Below are positions 23,916 to 31,148 of a stretch of DNA of 64,000 nucleotides, in pieces; the stretch's first letter is position 1; each line of letters starts with the position of its first letter. Below the pieces are notes generated by a model. That model was not told where the DNA came from, searched no databases, and saw nothing but the letters and a program-made list of their open reading frames with translations. The stretch comes from Chionoecetes opilio (Eukaryota; Arthropoda; Malacostraca; Decapoda; Majidae): NCBI GenBank assembly GCA_016584305.1, contig JACEEZ010012726.1:190001-254000 (forward strand), given 5' to 3'. The translations under genes and the position numbers were made by a program.

Positions 23916-24488
23916 ATCTATAATGTAATGAATATATGAGAGAATCAAAGTTTTGGTCTAGATTAGTGCATGTTTAAGAATGAAGTGAATGAATAAGATG
24001 TAAAGGACAGGACATTAATATTTTTTGTATACCAATGCTATACCCAAATTTCCATGAAAATTACGTTCTGGGGCTCAAGGGGTTAACAGAGGAATTATAA
24101 TTTTCAGATCAGTGGATCCAGAAGCAGACAATCCAGTGGACAAACACACTGGCAGAGGAGTGACAGCGGTGTGAACTACAGGAAAGCCAAGACTCTACAG
24201 CACAAGGCTAACTTTGCCCCCTCCAACAAGACTCAGGCCCAGGTTAAAGCTTCAGACGGCAGCAGCAAAGCATGTAATCCACCAAAACATAAACAAGAAC
24301 CTCTCGGGAAGATGGAGGCTTCTAGAAATACAGCTAAGACTAATGCATCGGGTAGCACAGAGTGTGAGGTTGTCCAGACGGAACACACAGTCAAGGCCAC
24401 GGCATCCACACAGACACAGACGCAGACGCTAGGGATGAGGCCCAAGACCGAGCCCGTTCCTGTTCCTTCATCAAACACATCTAGTTAG
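324..24488 (+). CDS. LARP1: LARP1, La-related protein 1 (17 coding exons, 5' end outside window)
   Basis: LARP1 is a cytoplasmic RNA-binding protein that controls translation and stability of 5'TOP mRNAs downstream of mTORC1 (family knowledge). Joined coding exons: 324-805, 3662-3742, 5309-5513, 7448-7716, 8798-8922, 9714-9903, 10835-11414, 11765-11808, 12865-13070, 13787-14189, 14714-14863, 15385-15605, 16114-16292, 17369-17513, 21875-22118, 23316-23540, 24108-24488. All junctions are GT/AG and every phase matches, giving 1375 codons and a TAG stop. Numbering from the first full codon here: Pro/Ala-rich segment 1-160; Arg/Gly-rich segment about 256-345; La motif about 346-450 ([27 protein letters not shown]); KWPL at about 460; EDDWTEVKRK near 655; DYEISDQD and [15 protein letters not shown] in exon 10; [15 protein letters not shown] near 970; DM15 repeats about 1015-1170 ([54 protein letters not shown]). 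No start codon is visible, so the N-terminus lies upstream. The total is longer than human LARP1 (about 1000-1100 aa), mainly through low-complexity insertions. Confidence 0.97.
1081..2937. mobile_element. pogo/Tigger-like non-autonomous DNA transposon
   Basis: The left end starts CAGGGAGGTCCCGAAGATAC. The right end, reverse complemented, starts CAGGGAGGTCCCGTTATACG. TA lies on both sides (1079-1080, 2938-2939). Repeated CTCGTATAACG-type subterminal motifs are typical of pogo-like elements. No transposase; the only internal open stretch (1991-2197) is unrecognised. It lies in the LARP1 intron after exon a. Confidence 0.65.
1262..1562 (+). repeat. Tandem ~190-bp duplication inside the pogo-like element
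   Basis: GAGGAATCCTATGATC and TGGTGATATCCTATGGTGCT and GACTTCTTCAGGAAGGCAC occur in the same order at about 1262-1370 and again at 1455-1560. Confidence 0.75.
2395..3075 (+). repeat. ~400-bp segmental duplication crossing the pogo-like right end
   Basis: The block running from TTTTCGTATT through ACCCTAATTTACACA, CGAATGCTCG, CGGGACCTCC, CCTGCAGATTTTGGTG and CGCTGGACAGTGTCTGGATT is present at about 2395-2690 and 2806-3075. It spans the transposon end and its flank. Confidence 0.75.
3450..3612 (+). repeat. 39-bp minisatellite (about 4 copies)
   Basis: Units contain AAGCCTTGTGTGTTTCTGTA followed by ACAAAAGCAAGCTAAGTGC. Located 50 bp upstream of the acceptor of LARP1 exon b. Confidence 0.9.
3662..3742 (+). 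CDS. LARP1: LARP1 coding exon b
   Basis: 27 codons, phase 0 at both ends, acceptor ttgtttcag and donor gtgggt. It encodes [20 protein letters not shown]; the DWPTLxE core is the conserved LARP1 N-terminal motif that anchors this exon to the gene. Confidence 0.9.
3901..5080. mobile_element. Foldback/MITE-like element with GT-rich core
   Basis: Perfect 21-bp terminal inverted repeats: 3901-3921 (CTTAAAGTAATCGTCCAGAC plus C) and its reverse complement at 5060-5080. The interior carries TGACGTCA (4083), related inner segments and a CA/GT-rich tract at 4190-4740. No ORF of recognisable function. Intronic in LARP1. Confidence 0.65.
4190..4740. repeat. CA-to-GT strand-switching minisatellite
   Basis: Starts as CCCACACACACGCCTGC units (4196-4275), switches at about 4280 to the reverse complement, and then runs as GTGTGTGTGGGAAGGAGGC units to 4735. 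Confidence 0.85.
5309..5513 (+). CDS. LARP1: LARP1 coding exon c (charged linker)
   Basis: Acceptor tattctag, donor gtaagt, ends in phase 1. It encodes a Lys/Glu/Asn-rich hydrophilic linker ([20 protein letters not shown] at the start, KANKNKKNK at the end). Conservation is low, but splice sites and phase fit both neighbours. Confidence 0.85.
5588..5962 (+). repeat. GA / GACA microsatellite
   Basis: Starts as GA repeats and continues as GACA tetranucleotides broken by ATAGAGA. It begins about 75 bp after the donor of LARP1 exon c. Confidence 0.95.
6404..7216 (+). repeat. 45-bp minisatellite (about 18 copies)
   Basis: Near-identical units with GACTTAAGAGCCATAATAAG followed by TGAGCTCTATGGGGC. 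The long minus-strand reading frame here is just the 15-residue translation of the unit and is not a gene. Confidence 0.95.
7448..7716 (+). CDS. LARP1: LARP1 coding exon d (Arg/Gly-rich)
   Basis: Acceptor tttacag, donor gtaagt; takes one base from exon c and ends in phase 0. After [19 protein letters not shown] it encodes a long [12 protein letters not shown] (RGG-like) tract and ends FENFSEYSE. It is strongly GC-rich compared with the flanking introns. Confidence 0.9.
7740..7970 (+). repeat. AT-rich minisatellite (about 5 copies)
   Basis: Units contain AAGATGAATTAAGCTGATCA and AGTAGTAAAATAAAGT, beginning 25 bp after the donor of LARP1 exon d. Two units lack the internal ATAATTATA. Confidence 0.9.
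8168..8355. mobile_element. 188-bp hairpin MITE-like element
   Basis: Arms 8168-8243 and about 8280-8355 are complementary over about 76 bp with a few mismatches. They start GTTAAGTTGGCGAAAATGTG and end with its reverse complement; the loop is about 37 nt. Intronic in LARP1. Confidence 0.7.
8798..8922 (+). CDS. LARP1: LARP1 coding exon e (start of La module)
   Basis: Acceptor ccttccag, donor gtaagt, ends in phase 2. It encodes [18 protein letters not shown] and continues to [13 protein letters not shown], the segment leading into the first helix of the La motif. Confidence 0.93.
9297..9499 (+). mobile_element. TTAA-flanked MITE, copy 1 (piggyBac-like)
   Basis: About 203 bp between TTAA at 9293-9296 and 9500-9503. 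Ends: CCCCTTGAGACCCAGAACG and the inverted AAGATCTGGGTGTGAAGGGG. TTAA target sites and CCCY termini suggest a piggyBac-type origin (inference). Confidence 0.75.
9714..9903 (+). CDS. LARP1: LARP1 coding exon f (La motif core)
   Basis: Acceptor tttccag, donor gttagt, ends in phase 0. It encodes the La motif signature [20 protein letters not shown] and [20 protein letters not shown]. In La proteins these aromatic and helix residues form the RNA 3'-end/poly(A) binding pocket (family knowledge). The donor is also the first unit of the minisatellite that follows. Confidence 0.97.
9899..10455 (+). repeat. 31-bp minisatellite starting at a splice donor
   Basis: About 18 units carrying GATGGGTTGATGATTGGGT then AGTATTTTAAT. 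The first unit overlaps the exon f donor (TGG|GTTAGTATTTT), and several later units repeat GGGTTAGTATTTT exactly. Confidence 0.93.
10835..11414 (+). CDS. LARP1: LARP1 coding exon g (after La motif)
   Basis: Acceptor tttacag, donor gtaggt, ends in phase 1. It begins [14 protein letters not shown]; the KWPL motif directly follows the La motif in LARP1 proteins. About 140 residues of His/Thr/Ser/Pro-rich low complexity follow, then [14 protein letters not shown] and [10 protein letters not shown]. The exon is much longer than its vertebrate counterpart. Confidence 0.94.
11540..11745 (+). repeat. ~78-bp tandem repeat (2.5 copies)
   Basis: AACTTGATACTAAGCTAGAA begins each copy (about 11546, 11619, 11695), followed by ATATGGTGTTTTTTCTGTAG and AGTTATAACAGGCACCAGAA. 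Confidence 0.85.
11765..11808 (+). CDS. LARP1: LARP1 coding micro-exon h
   Basis: 44 nt, acceptor tttcag, donor gtaaat. With the base carried from exon g it encodes [15 protein letters not shown] and ends in phase 0. EDDWTEV is equivalent to the conserved ENWIEV segment of LARP1. Confidence 0.9.
11835..12180 (+). repeat. ~120-bp tandem repeat (3 decaying copies)
   Basis: CAGTAAATTTAAGGGGCAGA and TTCTTGGCTGATAGAGGG recur near 11838, 11923 and 12062, each followed by a T-rich segment and, for the later two, GGTAATATTGCT. Confidence 0.75.
12677..12800 (+). repeat. 40-bp tandem repeat (3 copies)
   Basis: GAAGCTTCACAGGAAAGGAT then GCATAACAGATAACACTT, three times, ending about 65 bp upstream of the acceptor of LARP1 exon i. 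Confidence 0.9.
12865..13070 (+). CDS. LARP1: LARP1 coding exon i
   Basis: Acceptor ctccgtag, donor gtaaga, ends in phase 2. It encodes [20 protein letters not shown], a basic stretch, then [20 protein letters not shown]. The DFQFDEEL core is conserved in LARP1. Confidence 0.92.
13341..13733 (+). repeat. 31-bp pyrimidine-rich minisatellite (about 12 copies)
   Basis: Units of AAGTCTTCCCTTCCTTCTTA then TTGCATCAAAC, with one irregular unit near 13550-13590. Ends about 50 bp before the acceptor of LARP1 exon j. Confidence 0.95.
13787..14189 (+). CDS. LARP1: LARP1 coding exon j (acidic box, poly-Thr insertion)
   Basis: Acceptor ccaacag, donor gtacgt, ends in phase 0. It encodes [20 protein letters not shown], then a lineage-specific Ala/Thr/Pro repeat with an 11-Thr run, then [20 protein letters not shown] and [20 protein letters not shown]. 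The last segment is one of the most conserved parts of LARP1. The gtaagg five bases past the chosen donor was rejected because it breaks the frame. Confidence 0.95.
14444..14646 (+). mobile_element. TTAA MITE, copy 2
   Basis: Same family: left TTAA at 14440-14443; the right-hand site has mutated to TTGA. Starts TCCCTTCACGCCCAGAACG. Confidence 0.75.
14714..14863 (+). CDS. LARP1: LARP1 coding exon k
   Basis: 50 codons, phase 0 at both ends, acceptor tgtacag, donor gtaggc. It encodes [20 protein letters not shown] and then [19 protein letters not shown]; the NQEVPP motif is conserved in LARP1. Confidence 0.94.
15385..15605 (+). CDS. LARP1: LARP1 coding exon l (SRFYPVVK / VGWVMDSRE region)
   Basis: Acceptor cattcag, donor gtaatg, ends in phase 2. 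It encodes [20 protein letters not shown] and then [20 protein letters not shown] and [13 protein letters not shown]. These match the highly conserved stretch before the DM15 region. Confidence 0.96.
15645..16027 (+). mobile_element. LINE 3' end fragment (copy 2), longest
   Basis: The longest copy in the window. It encodes the C-terminal RT-ORF segment [20 protein letters not shown] and then [27 protein letters not shown], followed by a small deletion, the [18 protein letters not shown] end, the 3'UTR and the TTATGT tail. The [14 protein letters not shown] and FTNRVVxxWN motifs are typical of the ORF end of many animal non-LTR retrotransposons (CR1/L2/jockey-like). 5'-truncated; lies in a LARP1 intron. 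Confidence 0.85.
16114..16292 (+). CDS. LARP1: LARP1 coding exon m (DM15 repeat A)
   Basis: Acceptor ctctgcag, donor gtaggc, ends in phase 1. It encodes [20 protein letters not shown] and the first DM15 repeat, [20 protein letters not shown] followed by RARCLK. DM15 repeats bind the m7G cap and the first C of TOP mRNAs (family knowledge). Confidence 0.97.
16970..17173 (+). mobile_element. TTAA MITE, copy 3
   Basis: Same family, TTAA on both sides (16966-16969, 17174-17177). Lies upstream of the DM15 repeat B exon. Confidence 0.78.
17369..17513 (+). CDS. LARP1: LARP1 coding exon n (DM15 repeat B)
   Basis: Acceptor ttctccag, donor gtacaa, ends in phase 2. It encodes [20 protein letters not shown] and [20 protein letters not shown], ending NEDARVGYR. 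The last 27 bases plus the donor are duplicated twice downstream in the intron. Confidence 0.97.
17487..17790 (+). repeat. Tandem duplication of exon end plus 5' splice site
   Basis: AACGAGGATGCCAGGGTTGG ATACAG|GT occurs at the true exon n end (17487-17515) and again at about 17624-17651 and 17757-17784, with about 105 bp of intron copied between. The later two are each preceded by an acceptor-like TTATTGTCCAG or TTATTGCCCAG. Confidence 0.92.
18107..18270 (+). repeat. 31-bp array, outlying block (about 5 copies)
   Basis: Same unit as the main array (TTTTGATGGTTTATTCTCCC then TTTTTTCTTTA), separated from it by about 290 bp that include TTGTCCAGCTTATAACAATG, a decayed copy of the repeat near 17620. 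Confidence 0.9.
18561..21864 (+). repeat. 31-bp minisatellite, main array (about 105 copies)
   Basis: 3.3 kb of TTTTGATGGTTTATTCTCCC then TTTTTTCTTTA, with shorter variants (unit lacking TATTTTGA, TTTTTCTCCC and TTCGCCC variants). It fills the intron up to 10 bp from the acceptor at 21874. All pyrimidine-rich on the + strand. Apparent ORFs are unit translations. Confidence 0.97.
21875..22118 (+). CDS. LARP1: LARP1 coding exon o (DM15 repeats B/C)
   Basis: Acceptor tactgtccag, donor gtgagt, ends in phase 0. It encodes [40 protein letters not shown] and [10 protein letters not shown], ending [11 protein letters not shown]. The acceptor's pyrimidine tract is the last unit of the 31-bp array. 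Confidence 0.97.
22170..22373 (+). mobile_element. TTAA MITE, copy 4
   Basis: Same family, TTAA at 22166-22169 and 22374-22377. Located 48 bp after the donor of LARP1 exon o. Confidence 0.78.
22378..22495 (+). mobile_element. Diverged LINE 3' end (related subfamily)
   Basis: Has the same layout as the other LINE tails (TTTATGGATGAAGACAACAG, then a CTGGCCTCTTGCAGTCTCCTT segment and a TTATGTTCTTATG tail), but the sequence is clearly diverged. It abuts a TTAA MITE at its 5' side. Confidence 0.6.
22738..23112 (+). repeat. ~60-bp minisatellite (about 6 copies)
   Basis: Units with AACCCAATTTCTTTTAAACT, AAATTTGCAGCTGGCACACC and CAATTACCCAAA. The true acceptor region at about 23288-23315 (ACCCAATTTCTATTATCCTA then AAATTCACAG) looks like a diverged unit, so TTTGCAG in the units are decoy acceptors. 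Confidence 0.88.
23316..23540 (+). CDS. LARP1: LARP1 coding exon p
   Basis: 75 codons, phase 0 at both ends, acceptor attcacag, donor gttagt. It encodes [20 protein letters not shown] and an Arg/Ser-rich tail with [12 protein letters not shown]. It is GC-rich. Conservation is weak, but RxRTxSE resembles a C-terminal phospho-site region. Confidence 0.87.
23722..23911. repeat. CT microsatellite
   Basis: About 190 bp of nearly pure CT dinucleotides with a few CTCG interruptions near 23862-23885. Confidence 0.97.
24038..24082 (-). mobile_element. TTAA MITE, terminal fragment (copy 5)
   Basis: Only one end remains (ATTACGTTCTGGGGCTCAAG then GGG TTAA at 24083-24086), in inverse orientation, just upstream of the last LARP1 acceptor. 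Confidence 0.65.
24108..24488 (+). CDS. LARP1: LARP1 terminal coding exon q
   Basis: Acceptor attttcag. 126 codons end at TAG 24486-24488. It starts [20 protein letters not shown] (the THWQ...S motif resembles the conserved TSQHS end region of LARP1) and continues as Lys/Thr/Ser-rich low complexity. The acceptor lies about 25 bp downstream of a decayed TTAA-MITE end. Confidence 0.9.
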   Translation: MSGSRSRQSSGQTHWQRSDSGVNYRKAKTLQHKANFAPSNKTQAQVKASDGSSKACNPPKHKQEPLGKMEASRNTAKTNASGSTECEVVQTEHTVKATASTQTQTQTLGMRPKTEPVPVPSSNTSS

Positions 24489-26720
24489 AATATACAACAC
24501 TTTCTTGTTTTTCTTCTCTCACTGTAAGCCAAGTCAGTTTTGCCAAAGTGGATAAAATGTATAGATGAAAGAAGTGTGTAATGGTTTACTGTTCAATTAT
24601 GCAATTAATTGTCTATTGAGAAATTCTAGGTATGACTGTTTGATTAGACATTTTTATTACTTTGAAGTTAGTATCTTGGTTTTACTAATGTATGACAAAT
24701 AACAGGAAAATTATTTTTGTATTTCTAGAAGGCATGAAGTGTTATATTCCAGATACCTTTTGAATTCTCCCTGTGAGTGACCTTGAGAATCTGCGCATGA
24801 CTACTGTTAGGCAATGACAATGACAACACCACCTTGTCTGGGAGGAGGTGCCGTGGCGCTTATCAGGGTTGTATTTATTTATCTTTTTTTATATTTGCTG
24901 TGAAGTATTTTAAAGCTTAGAATAGGAAGAGGGTTAGGATTGTAAATATTGAGTAGTAATATGCTCGTTGAGGAGTGAGTGAGCTGTGTACCATATTGAC
25001 AAGATTTAATGATGAGACTACAGTGGATTTTAAGTGTGTTGCTTGCAGGTGTTTTCAAAGCATGACTGGCAATGGCATCCTACAGTAAGCTGATTTATTT
25101 ATGAAATATTGTTGTGCTGGAAGTGTGAAATTGACTTTTACCTGGTGGTCAATGCCGCCTTGTGATATCAGAAACCTTAAAAAAGTGTGTACCCTTTTAA
25201 GAGCGCGTCAAAACTCATCCACCTTGAGATTCTTCCCCTCCATCCATTGGTGGAATGTACAGTGTTCTCTCTGTTTCATGCAAAAAAAAGTAAATTACCT
25301 AATCATTATTTATACATATAAGAATTTTAGCTCCTTGGACATGGGCAGTGGTCTGTGCCTTACTCAGTACCTCAGCCAAGCTCAGTTATGAAAAGCAGCC
25401 TTATTCACCAACACTGCGAGGGACATGACCTGCTCCAGTGTAACAATGGATACATGTATATGCCCTGTTATGTTACGCCTTTCAGACTAACCGTGGGGAG
25501 GCTTGGTCCACCTTGTTGAGCCGGGCAGGTGTGGTGTGATCAGAGGGGGGGCTCCCTTTGTTCATGGGTGTCCCTTTGTTCATGGGTGTCCCTTTGTTCA
25601 TGGGTGTCCCTTTGTTCATGGGGCTCCCTTTGTTCATGGGTGTCCCTTTGTTCATGGGGCTCCCTTTGTTCATGGGGCTCCCTTTGTTCATGGGTGTCCC
25701 TTTGTTCATGGGTGTCCCTTTGTTCATGGGTGTCCCTTTGTTCATGGGTGTCCCTTTGTTCATGACATTTAAGCAAATGGAATGTTGTTCCATGATGTGT
25801 GGAGAGGTTGATTATTTCTTAGTTTTATTTTTCTAATGTGTGTAGGCGTTATATGTCTATATAAATAGCAGGTTTTCAAATAGATTTTATTTGCCTTTTA
25901 TCTGCTATGACCTTCACTATATTTAAAGCTTTTCATCCCATATTTGTTCTTTTGGCAGTGGTATTTTATTGGGGAATGTGCATATAGTTCTTCCCAAGTG
26001 TATATAGCTGTTTGGTAAGCCTAAGATTCAAGGGTAGCAAATGAGGTTGCTATGTAACCTTCAACCATAATGCTTGTGCTGGGGGGAGGGACTCGGGCTT
26101 GTATGAATCATCGTGCACCTTTGTTTTCCATAGACCTGGTTTGTATGAGTGTAAATTGTAAACATATATATATTGAATATGTATGTATAAGTGACATATT
26201 TGTGTTTGTGATATCCTTATGGTGCCACCATTTAAAATGTTTAAAAAAAAATATTATGGATGTTTGGCTTTGTTCAATTAATTTTGGCAAGTTTCAGAAA
26301 TAAGATAGAGAATATACGGGGATCATTGTTGCCCTGAACTTTATTGACATTAATCAGACTGACGTTATTAGGGATCTGGTTTTACGAAGTGGTTGGATAT
26401 TAAAAAAAAAAAAAAATTGCATTTATTCTGTCTTGTGTTTCTGACTTAGATTGGCATACTTAGAAAAGTACAAAAAATCTTAAACATAATTAAGTTGTGC
26501 ATAAATTTCCAGATGTGTCATGAACTGCATTAGTTACTTTTCATTGTCATAAAAAGCTCACGTATGATAAGGTTTAGGGATAGATAGCGTTTTGTTATGT
26601 TTGGGTCGTATTGTTTTCTCACTGATATGCCAGGGTGAGTAGAGAATATTTGCCATGATCACTTGTCTCATAGCTTACTGAAGTAACATAAGTCAATTGT
26701 AATTTCTTAAAATATTAAAA
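24489..26720 (+). other. LARP1: LARP1 3' untranslated region (extent uncertain)
   Basis: AT-rich, non-coding and free of recognisable interspersed elements, with an 18-bp tandem array at 25556-25765. No AATAAA was obvious; an ATTAAA at 26714-26719 is a candidate poly(A) signal. The boundary is an inference. Confidence 0.4.
25556..25765 (+). repeat. 18-bp minisatellite in LARP1 3'UTR (about 12 copies)
   Basis: TTTGTTCATGGGTGTCCC units with GGGCTCCC variants. All six frames are open because 18 is a multiple of 3; no gene is implied. Confidence 0.95.
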
Positions 26721-26859
26721 AAAAGACTTAAACACTCATGTTTATCATTCATTAACATCATCCGTGTTTGCTCCCAATATGCCAGACACGTGGCAGTGAC
26801 GGGCCACCCTTCCTGCTCTCCTAAGTGTGTTGTATCTCAAATAGACGTTGGGAGACTGC

Positions 26860-27535
26860 TCTCGCACGCTTACGCATAGGCCATACCAACCTCACACACT
26901 CCTATCTCATGTCACGCTCCTCCCCAACCCTCTGCACACCCTGTCAAGTTCCTCTCCTGTCCAACATGTCCTAATATCCTGCCCCCATCTTACTCCTGCC
27001 CATTCCAGTTCCCTCCCTCATTTGTCCTTCCTGTCTTGCGGACATTCTCCCGGAATCCCCCTCCTTCTCCCTGGACAATTTAACCTCCTTCCTCCAACAA
27101 ATCCACATCCTACATCTGATCTAACCATCCTGCTGTAACATTCCGTTCTTTCCCCTTCCCTCACCGTTTTGCTATTTTCTATAACCCCTCCCCTTTATAT
27201 GCTTTGCCATAGTGCCATATGACCTCTGATGTCTGGCACATTCACCTTTTTAGGCATTAGATCAATCAATCTCCAAAGTGTGTGTGTGTGTGTGAGCCTC
27301 AGGAAGCAGAAACCAAACTTCTCCTGTACGAGTAATTTAATCTCCTTCCTCCGACAAATACACATCCTACATCTGGTCTAACCATCCTGCTGTAACATTC
27401 CATTCCTCTCCCCTTCCCTCACCGTTTCATTTTTTCTTTAACCACTCCCTTTTTTATGCTTAGCCATAGTGCCATATGACCTCTGATGTCTGGCACATTT
27501 TCCCCTTTTTGGTATTAAATCAATCAATCAATCCA
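26860..27535 (+). mobile_element. LINE ORF2 C-terminal fragment with duplicated 3' part
   Basis: Reads LRIGHTNLTHSYLMS and, after a one-base shift, VQHVLISCPHLTP. This 'RIGHTxLTHSYL ... HxLxxCP' pattern is the RNase H/zinc-knuckle end of jockey/R1/I-type LINEs. It is followed by a 3'UTR ending in a TCAATC repeat. The segment starting with AATTTAACCTCCTTCCTCC is present twice (about 27076 and 27331), so the 3' part is tandemly duplicated. Pseudogenic. Confidence 0.75.
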
Positions 27536-27589
27536 AAGTGTGTGTGTGTGTGTGTGTGTGAACCTCAGGAAGCATAAGAAAAGGAGGAA

Positions 27590-27785
27590 GCAACAAGAGG
27601 CCATGAGACCTACACGTGGTAGTTCCTGTTACTTAACACTACCTACATCCACCTTTCATCCCCGTCCATGAAATTGTCTAGCCTCCTTTTAAAACTCGAT
27701 TGACTCCGCACTAACTACCTGACGACTGAGTCCATTCCAATCATTTACCACCCTATTTGTGAACCAGTTTCTCCCTGTTTCTTTT
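27590..27785 (-). mobile_element. LINE 3' end fragment (copy 3, minus)
   Basis: Reverse complement of the same family: tail at about 27590, 3'UTR, then the coding end up to the FTNRVVN equivalent at about 27770. It sits directly against a TTAA MITE at 27786. Confidence 0.82.
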
Positions 27786-27789
27786 TTAA

Positions 27790-27992
27790 CCCCTTCACGC
27801 CCAGATCTTTCCTCCTTTGCTATATAAAATCGTTGCTGTTATCCATAAGATTACAAAAAGCAACTTAATATACCACATTAGTTAGTGGACAAGGATACTA
27901 AACAGGTCATATCTATAAACTTGCTTATGTTCACTAAAATTGTCTAATGGTAGCCAAATTACAATGGAAATTACGTTATGGGCCTCAAGGAA
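27790..27992 (-). mobile_element. TTAA MITE, copy 6
   Basis: Inverse copy: TTAA at 27786-27789, starts CCCCTTCACGCCCAGATC, ends GGGCCTCAAGG with the other TTAA mutated. Directly joined to a LINE tail. Confidence 0.75.
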
Positions 27993-28446
27993 TTCAATCT
28001 GTTTTTACAAATTTTCCTGAACATTCACAAGCCAGCAGCCGTCAAAGAAGATACATACAGTCCTAAATCATACGTATATGCTAGGAAAGAGAGATAAATT
28101 CGATGAAGTTGTCTATATATAAATCAAAGGAGTGGTACGGTCATTTTAAAAAGCGCGGGAAGGTCTTGGTCCGAGTCTGGGTTCCCATCAGCATGGCGGC
28201 TTGTCCGTGTGTTTGTAATCCGTGTAAATGTTGTCGTGTATTTTCTTTAATTTTTACCTCAGTTTACGGATTACATCGATGTCCGAGGCTAAGGATGGGT
28301 AAGTAAGGGGTGTGTGGCTATTGTGTGTAATAGAAATGTACTGGAAATGGTTTTAAAGAGGTGAAATGAGCCTTGTTGTTGGTAGATGGGCAGGGCACAG
28401 TCAGGGCCTTAGCCAAGGCCTTCTTTATACAAGGCTGAGCGATGGG

Positions 28447-28828
28447 CCGTGACGTCATCAGCCTCAGTTAACTCCCTCGCACTGTCGGCTACGTATATTA
28501 TACAGTCATTTATAAATGCTATTTATAAATGTTATCTTCGTAAATGTTTGTTCTATAATATTATCAAATAAAAAACAGTAAAACACGTTAAAGAAATGCC
28601 ATTACGAGACTGAAGAAATATGCATGAACTTATTATTCACTTCAACTCTTCGCCATTTAAAACTTTGCGAGTCAACATTTACCATGAAATATATCAATAG
28701 AAGCGCAATTTTATTAGCTTTCCATTGATATATTTCGTTTTCTGATAAATGAATTAGAACCATGCATAAATTAGCGTTAACTAAATAAATAAAATCATCA
28801 ATCGGGTAATTTTCCCGATTGATGTTTT
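28447..28828 (+). mobile_element. Half copy of palindromic element family
   Basis: Starts near TGACGTCA (28450) and contains AATGTTTGTTCTATAATATT, GAAATATGCATGAACTTA, TAGCTTTCCATTGATATATT and the central CGGGTAATTTTCCCG, then stops. Elsewhere the same sequence continues into its inverted copy. Confidence 0.75.
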
Positions 28829-28929
28829 TAGTCCTTTGGAAATCGGTGGTAATGAATATCACTTCCATTGACACGATTAGTCCTACATCCATGCACTGCA
28901 CAATGCGACGGCATTCTAATGAATTTGAT

Positions 28930-29400
28930 CTTGATATTACTCCTTTACATCAGCTGTTCCTGTAGAAAGAAGAAAGAAAAAAAAAGGGGGGGAAAAACAC
29001 ACCACAAAACCGTGAACGCATACAGAACGGAGCACCGGAGGTGAGTTGCGCCCGCGCGCCCGCTTGTCAAAGACTGGCGACCTTTTTTTTGAGGGAGGCT
29101 GACCTCCGCACTGCATCTGACGTCACGCGCACAAGAGGAAAATTTCAGTCTAGCCGTGGAGAGACCCGATAGTCTCTTGATCCTGTCTCTTGATCCTGCT
29201 CCGAATAATGTGAGCTGAGACGCACGTCTCTCAAGATCAGTGACGTCATCACTGCTCCAGCAATGTGGTGGTCGCGGGGAGCCTGTGTTCACATAACACC
29301 GGCAGGAAGTGACGTCACTGTGACGTACTGTGAGTCACTGATGACAAGATGCACGTAGACTACGTCCAGCAAAAACGTCAAGTGTGAACCGGGCCTAAGT
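28930..29400. other. GC-rich unexplained segment with clustered TGACGTCA
   Basis: Three TGACGTCA octamers (29118, 29240, 29309) within 200 bp, and a right boundary AAGTGTGAACCGGGCC that resembles a DNA-transposon terminal repeat. No matching left end and no ORF seen. It could be a degraded transposon or a regulatory island. Confidence 0.35.
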
Positions 29401-29789
29401 TAGGTAAAAAATAACTAAGTTTTGGCCTCGAAATCGGTGGTTGCCCAATAACGAAAATTTACCCGCGCAACTAAATCAATCGTGGGAGCTATAGTAGCTG
29501 CTATACATCAGCAGAGTGACTATGAAGTGTGGAGCAGCAGTCGTGTGTGCGGGGAGGGTCACGTGGGCATGCGAGGCAGGCGTCTTGTCAGGTATTTACT
29601 ACAGGCAAGAAACGGTTACAGGCAAGGCCGAGGGAATTAAGATAAGGATTAAGGAAGTAATTTAGATTACGGTTCTCTATTCCCTTTGGCTTTGCTTACA
29701 GGGGTGTTGTGTAATTAGGAAATGAAATGGACGGAAGCGCGTAGTTCAGTATGTAATACAGCGAGGAGCGTACGTACGACCTTGGATGA

Positions 29790-30087
29790 TTTTTTTTTTC
29801 TTTTCTTTTTTCCAATCTTGGCCTATAGCGCGTGTAGGCAGTGACCCCGCACGCTATAGTAGCACCGGATTGTTATAGTGACGCCTGTGATTAGAGGCTA
29901 GTGCCGCCCTCTGTGTCCTCCGATGCACTCGCAATCGAAGGTATAGAGTTAATGGGCAGGGCATGTGGGTGTTCTTAGGCCACTCGACGGTGCAGAAAGG
30001 TTTTAAGTGGATTTATGGGTCTCACTCGGGATCGAACTCGGGTCTTCGAGAACGCCACCCGGTGACGAACTCAGCTACCGCCTCCCC
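29790..30087 (-). mobile_element. tRNA-derived SINE, family A (copy 1)
   Basis: On the minus strand the head GGGGAGGCGGTAGCTGAGTT contains an A-box and GAGTTCGATCCCGAG a B-box of RNA polymerase III. The body ends at CGCGCTATAGGC and a poly(A) tail (T-run at 29790-29815). Head, body and tail in this order mark a SINE, not a tRNA gene. Confidence 0.82.
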
Positions 30088-30254
30088 AAATGTTTGTGTG
30101 TGTGCACGTTAAGGCATTCATACAGACGTGATCTAGTCACTAGTTAGTCCTAAGGTTGTAACAGGTAATGCCAGCAGGTGTGCTGGTCCGCTATACATGT
30201 ACTGGAATATACGTTTTGGTGGCATATTCAAATATATTATATCATGTCCTTGCA

Positions 30255-31148
30255 TTACGCAGTATAGGTGTCTTGTACGTGACGTCACAGCCCTTGTTGT
30301 GGCTGCGACAGGCGCGGGAGATGCGAGCTGGAGGACCAACAAAATCCACTTGCCGCCCGTGTTTGCCAGCTTATGGTACTTTTCCCCTACCAAATATATG
30401 TTTATCGGTATAAAAGATATACTGCTGTCTTCGGAAATGTTTGTTCTATAATATTATCAAATAAAAAACCGTAAAACACACTATAGAAAGGCCATTATGA
30501 GACTCAAGAAATATGCATGAACCAACTCCAGCTCCCATTTAATATTTTGCTCGAAAACTTTTTACATGGAGAATATCAATAGAAGCGGATTTTCATTAGC
30601 TTTCCATTGATATATTTCGTTTTCTGATAAATGAATTAGAACCATGTATAAATGAGCGTTAACTAAATAAATAACATCATGAAATCGGGTAATTTTACCC
30701 GATTGATGGTGTTATTTATTTACTTAACGCTAATTTATACATGGTTTTAATTCATTTATCAGAAAACGAAATATACCAATGGAAAGCTAATGAAATTCCG
30801 CTTCTATTGATATTCTCCATGTAAAATGTTTTCGAGTAAAATATTAAATGGGAGCTGGAGTTGGTTCATGCATATTTCTTGAGAGTCTCATAATGGCCTT
30901 TCTTTAGTGTGTTTTACGATTTTTTATTTGATAATATTATAGAACAAACATTTCCGAAGACAACAGTATATCTTTTATACTGATAAACATATATTTGGTA
31001 GGGGAAAATTACCATAAGCTGGCAAACACGGGCGGCAAGTGGAGTTTGTTGGTCCTCCAGCTCGCTCCGACGGGCGGCATTTGGCTTGAAGACGGCGGCA
31101 TTTGGCTTAAAGACGCTAGATCGTGACGTCAGTGCAAGACACCTATAC
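30255..31148. mobile_element. Large palindromic element (~0.9 kb)
   Basis: The left arm (about 30255-30690) and right arm (about 30700-31148) are near-perfect inverted copies around the centre ATCGGGTAATTTTACCCGAT. Both outer ends carry AGTATAGGTGTCTTG/CAAGACACCTATACT and TGACGTCA. No ORF of known type. Confidence 0.85.
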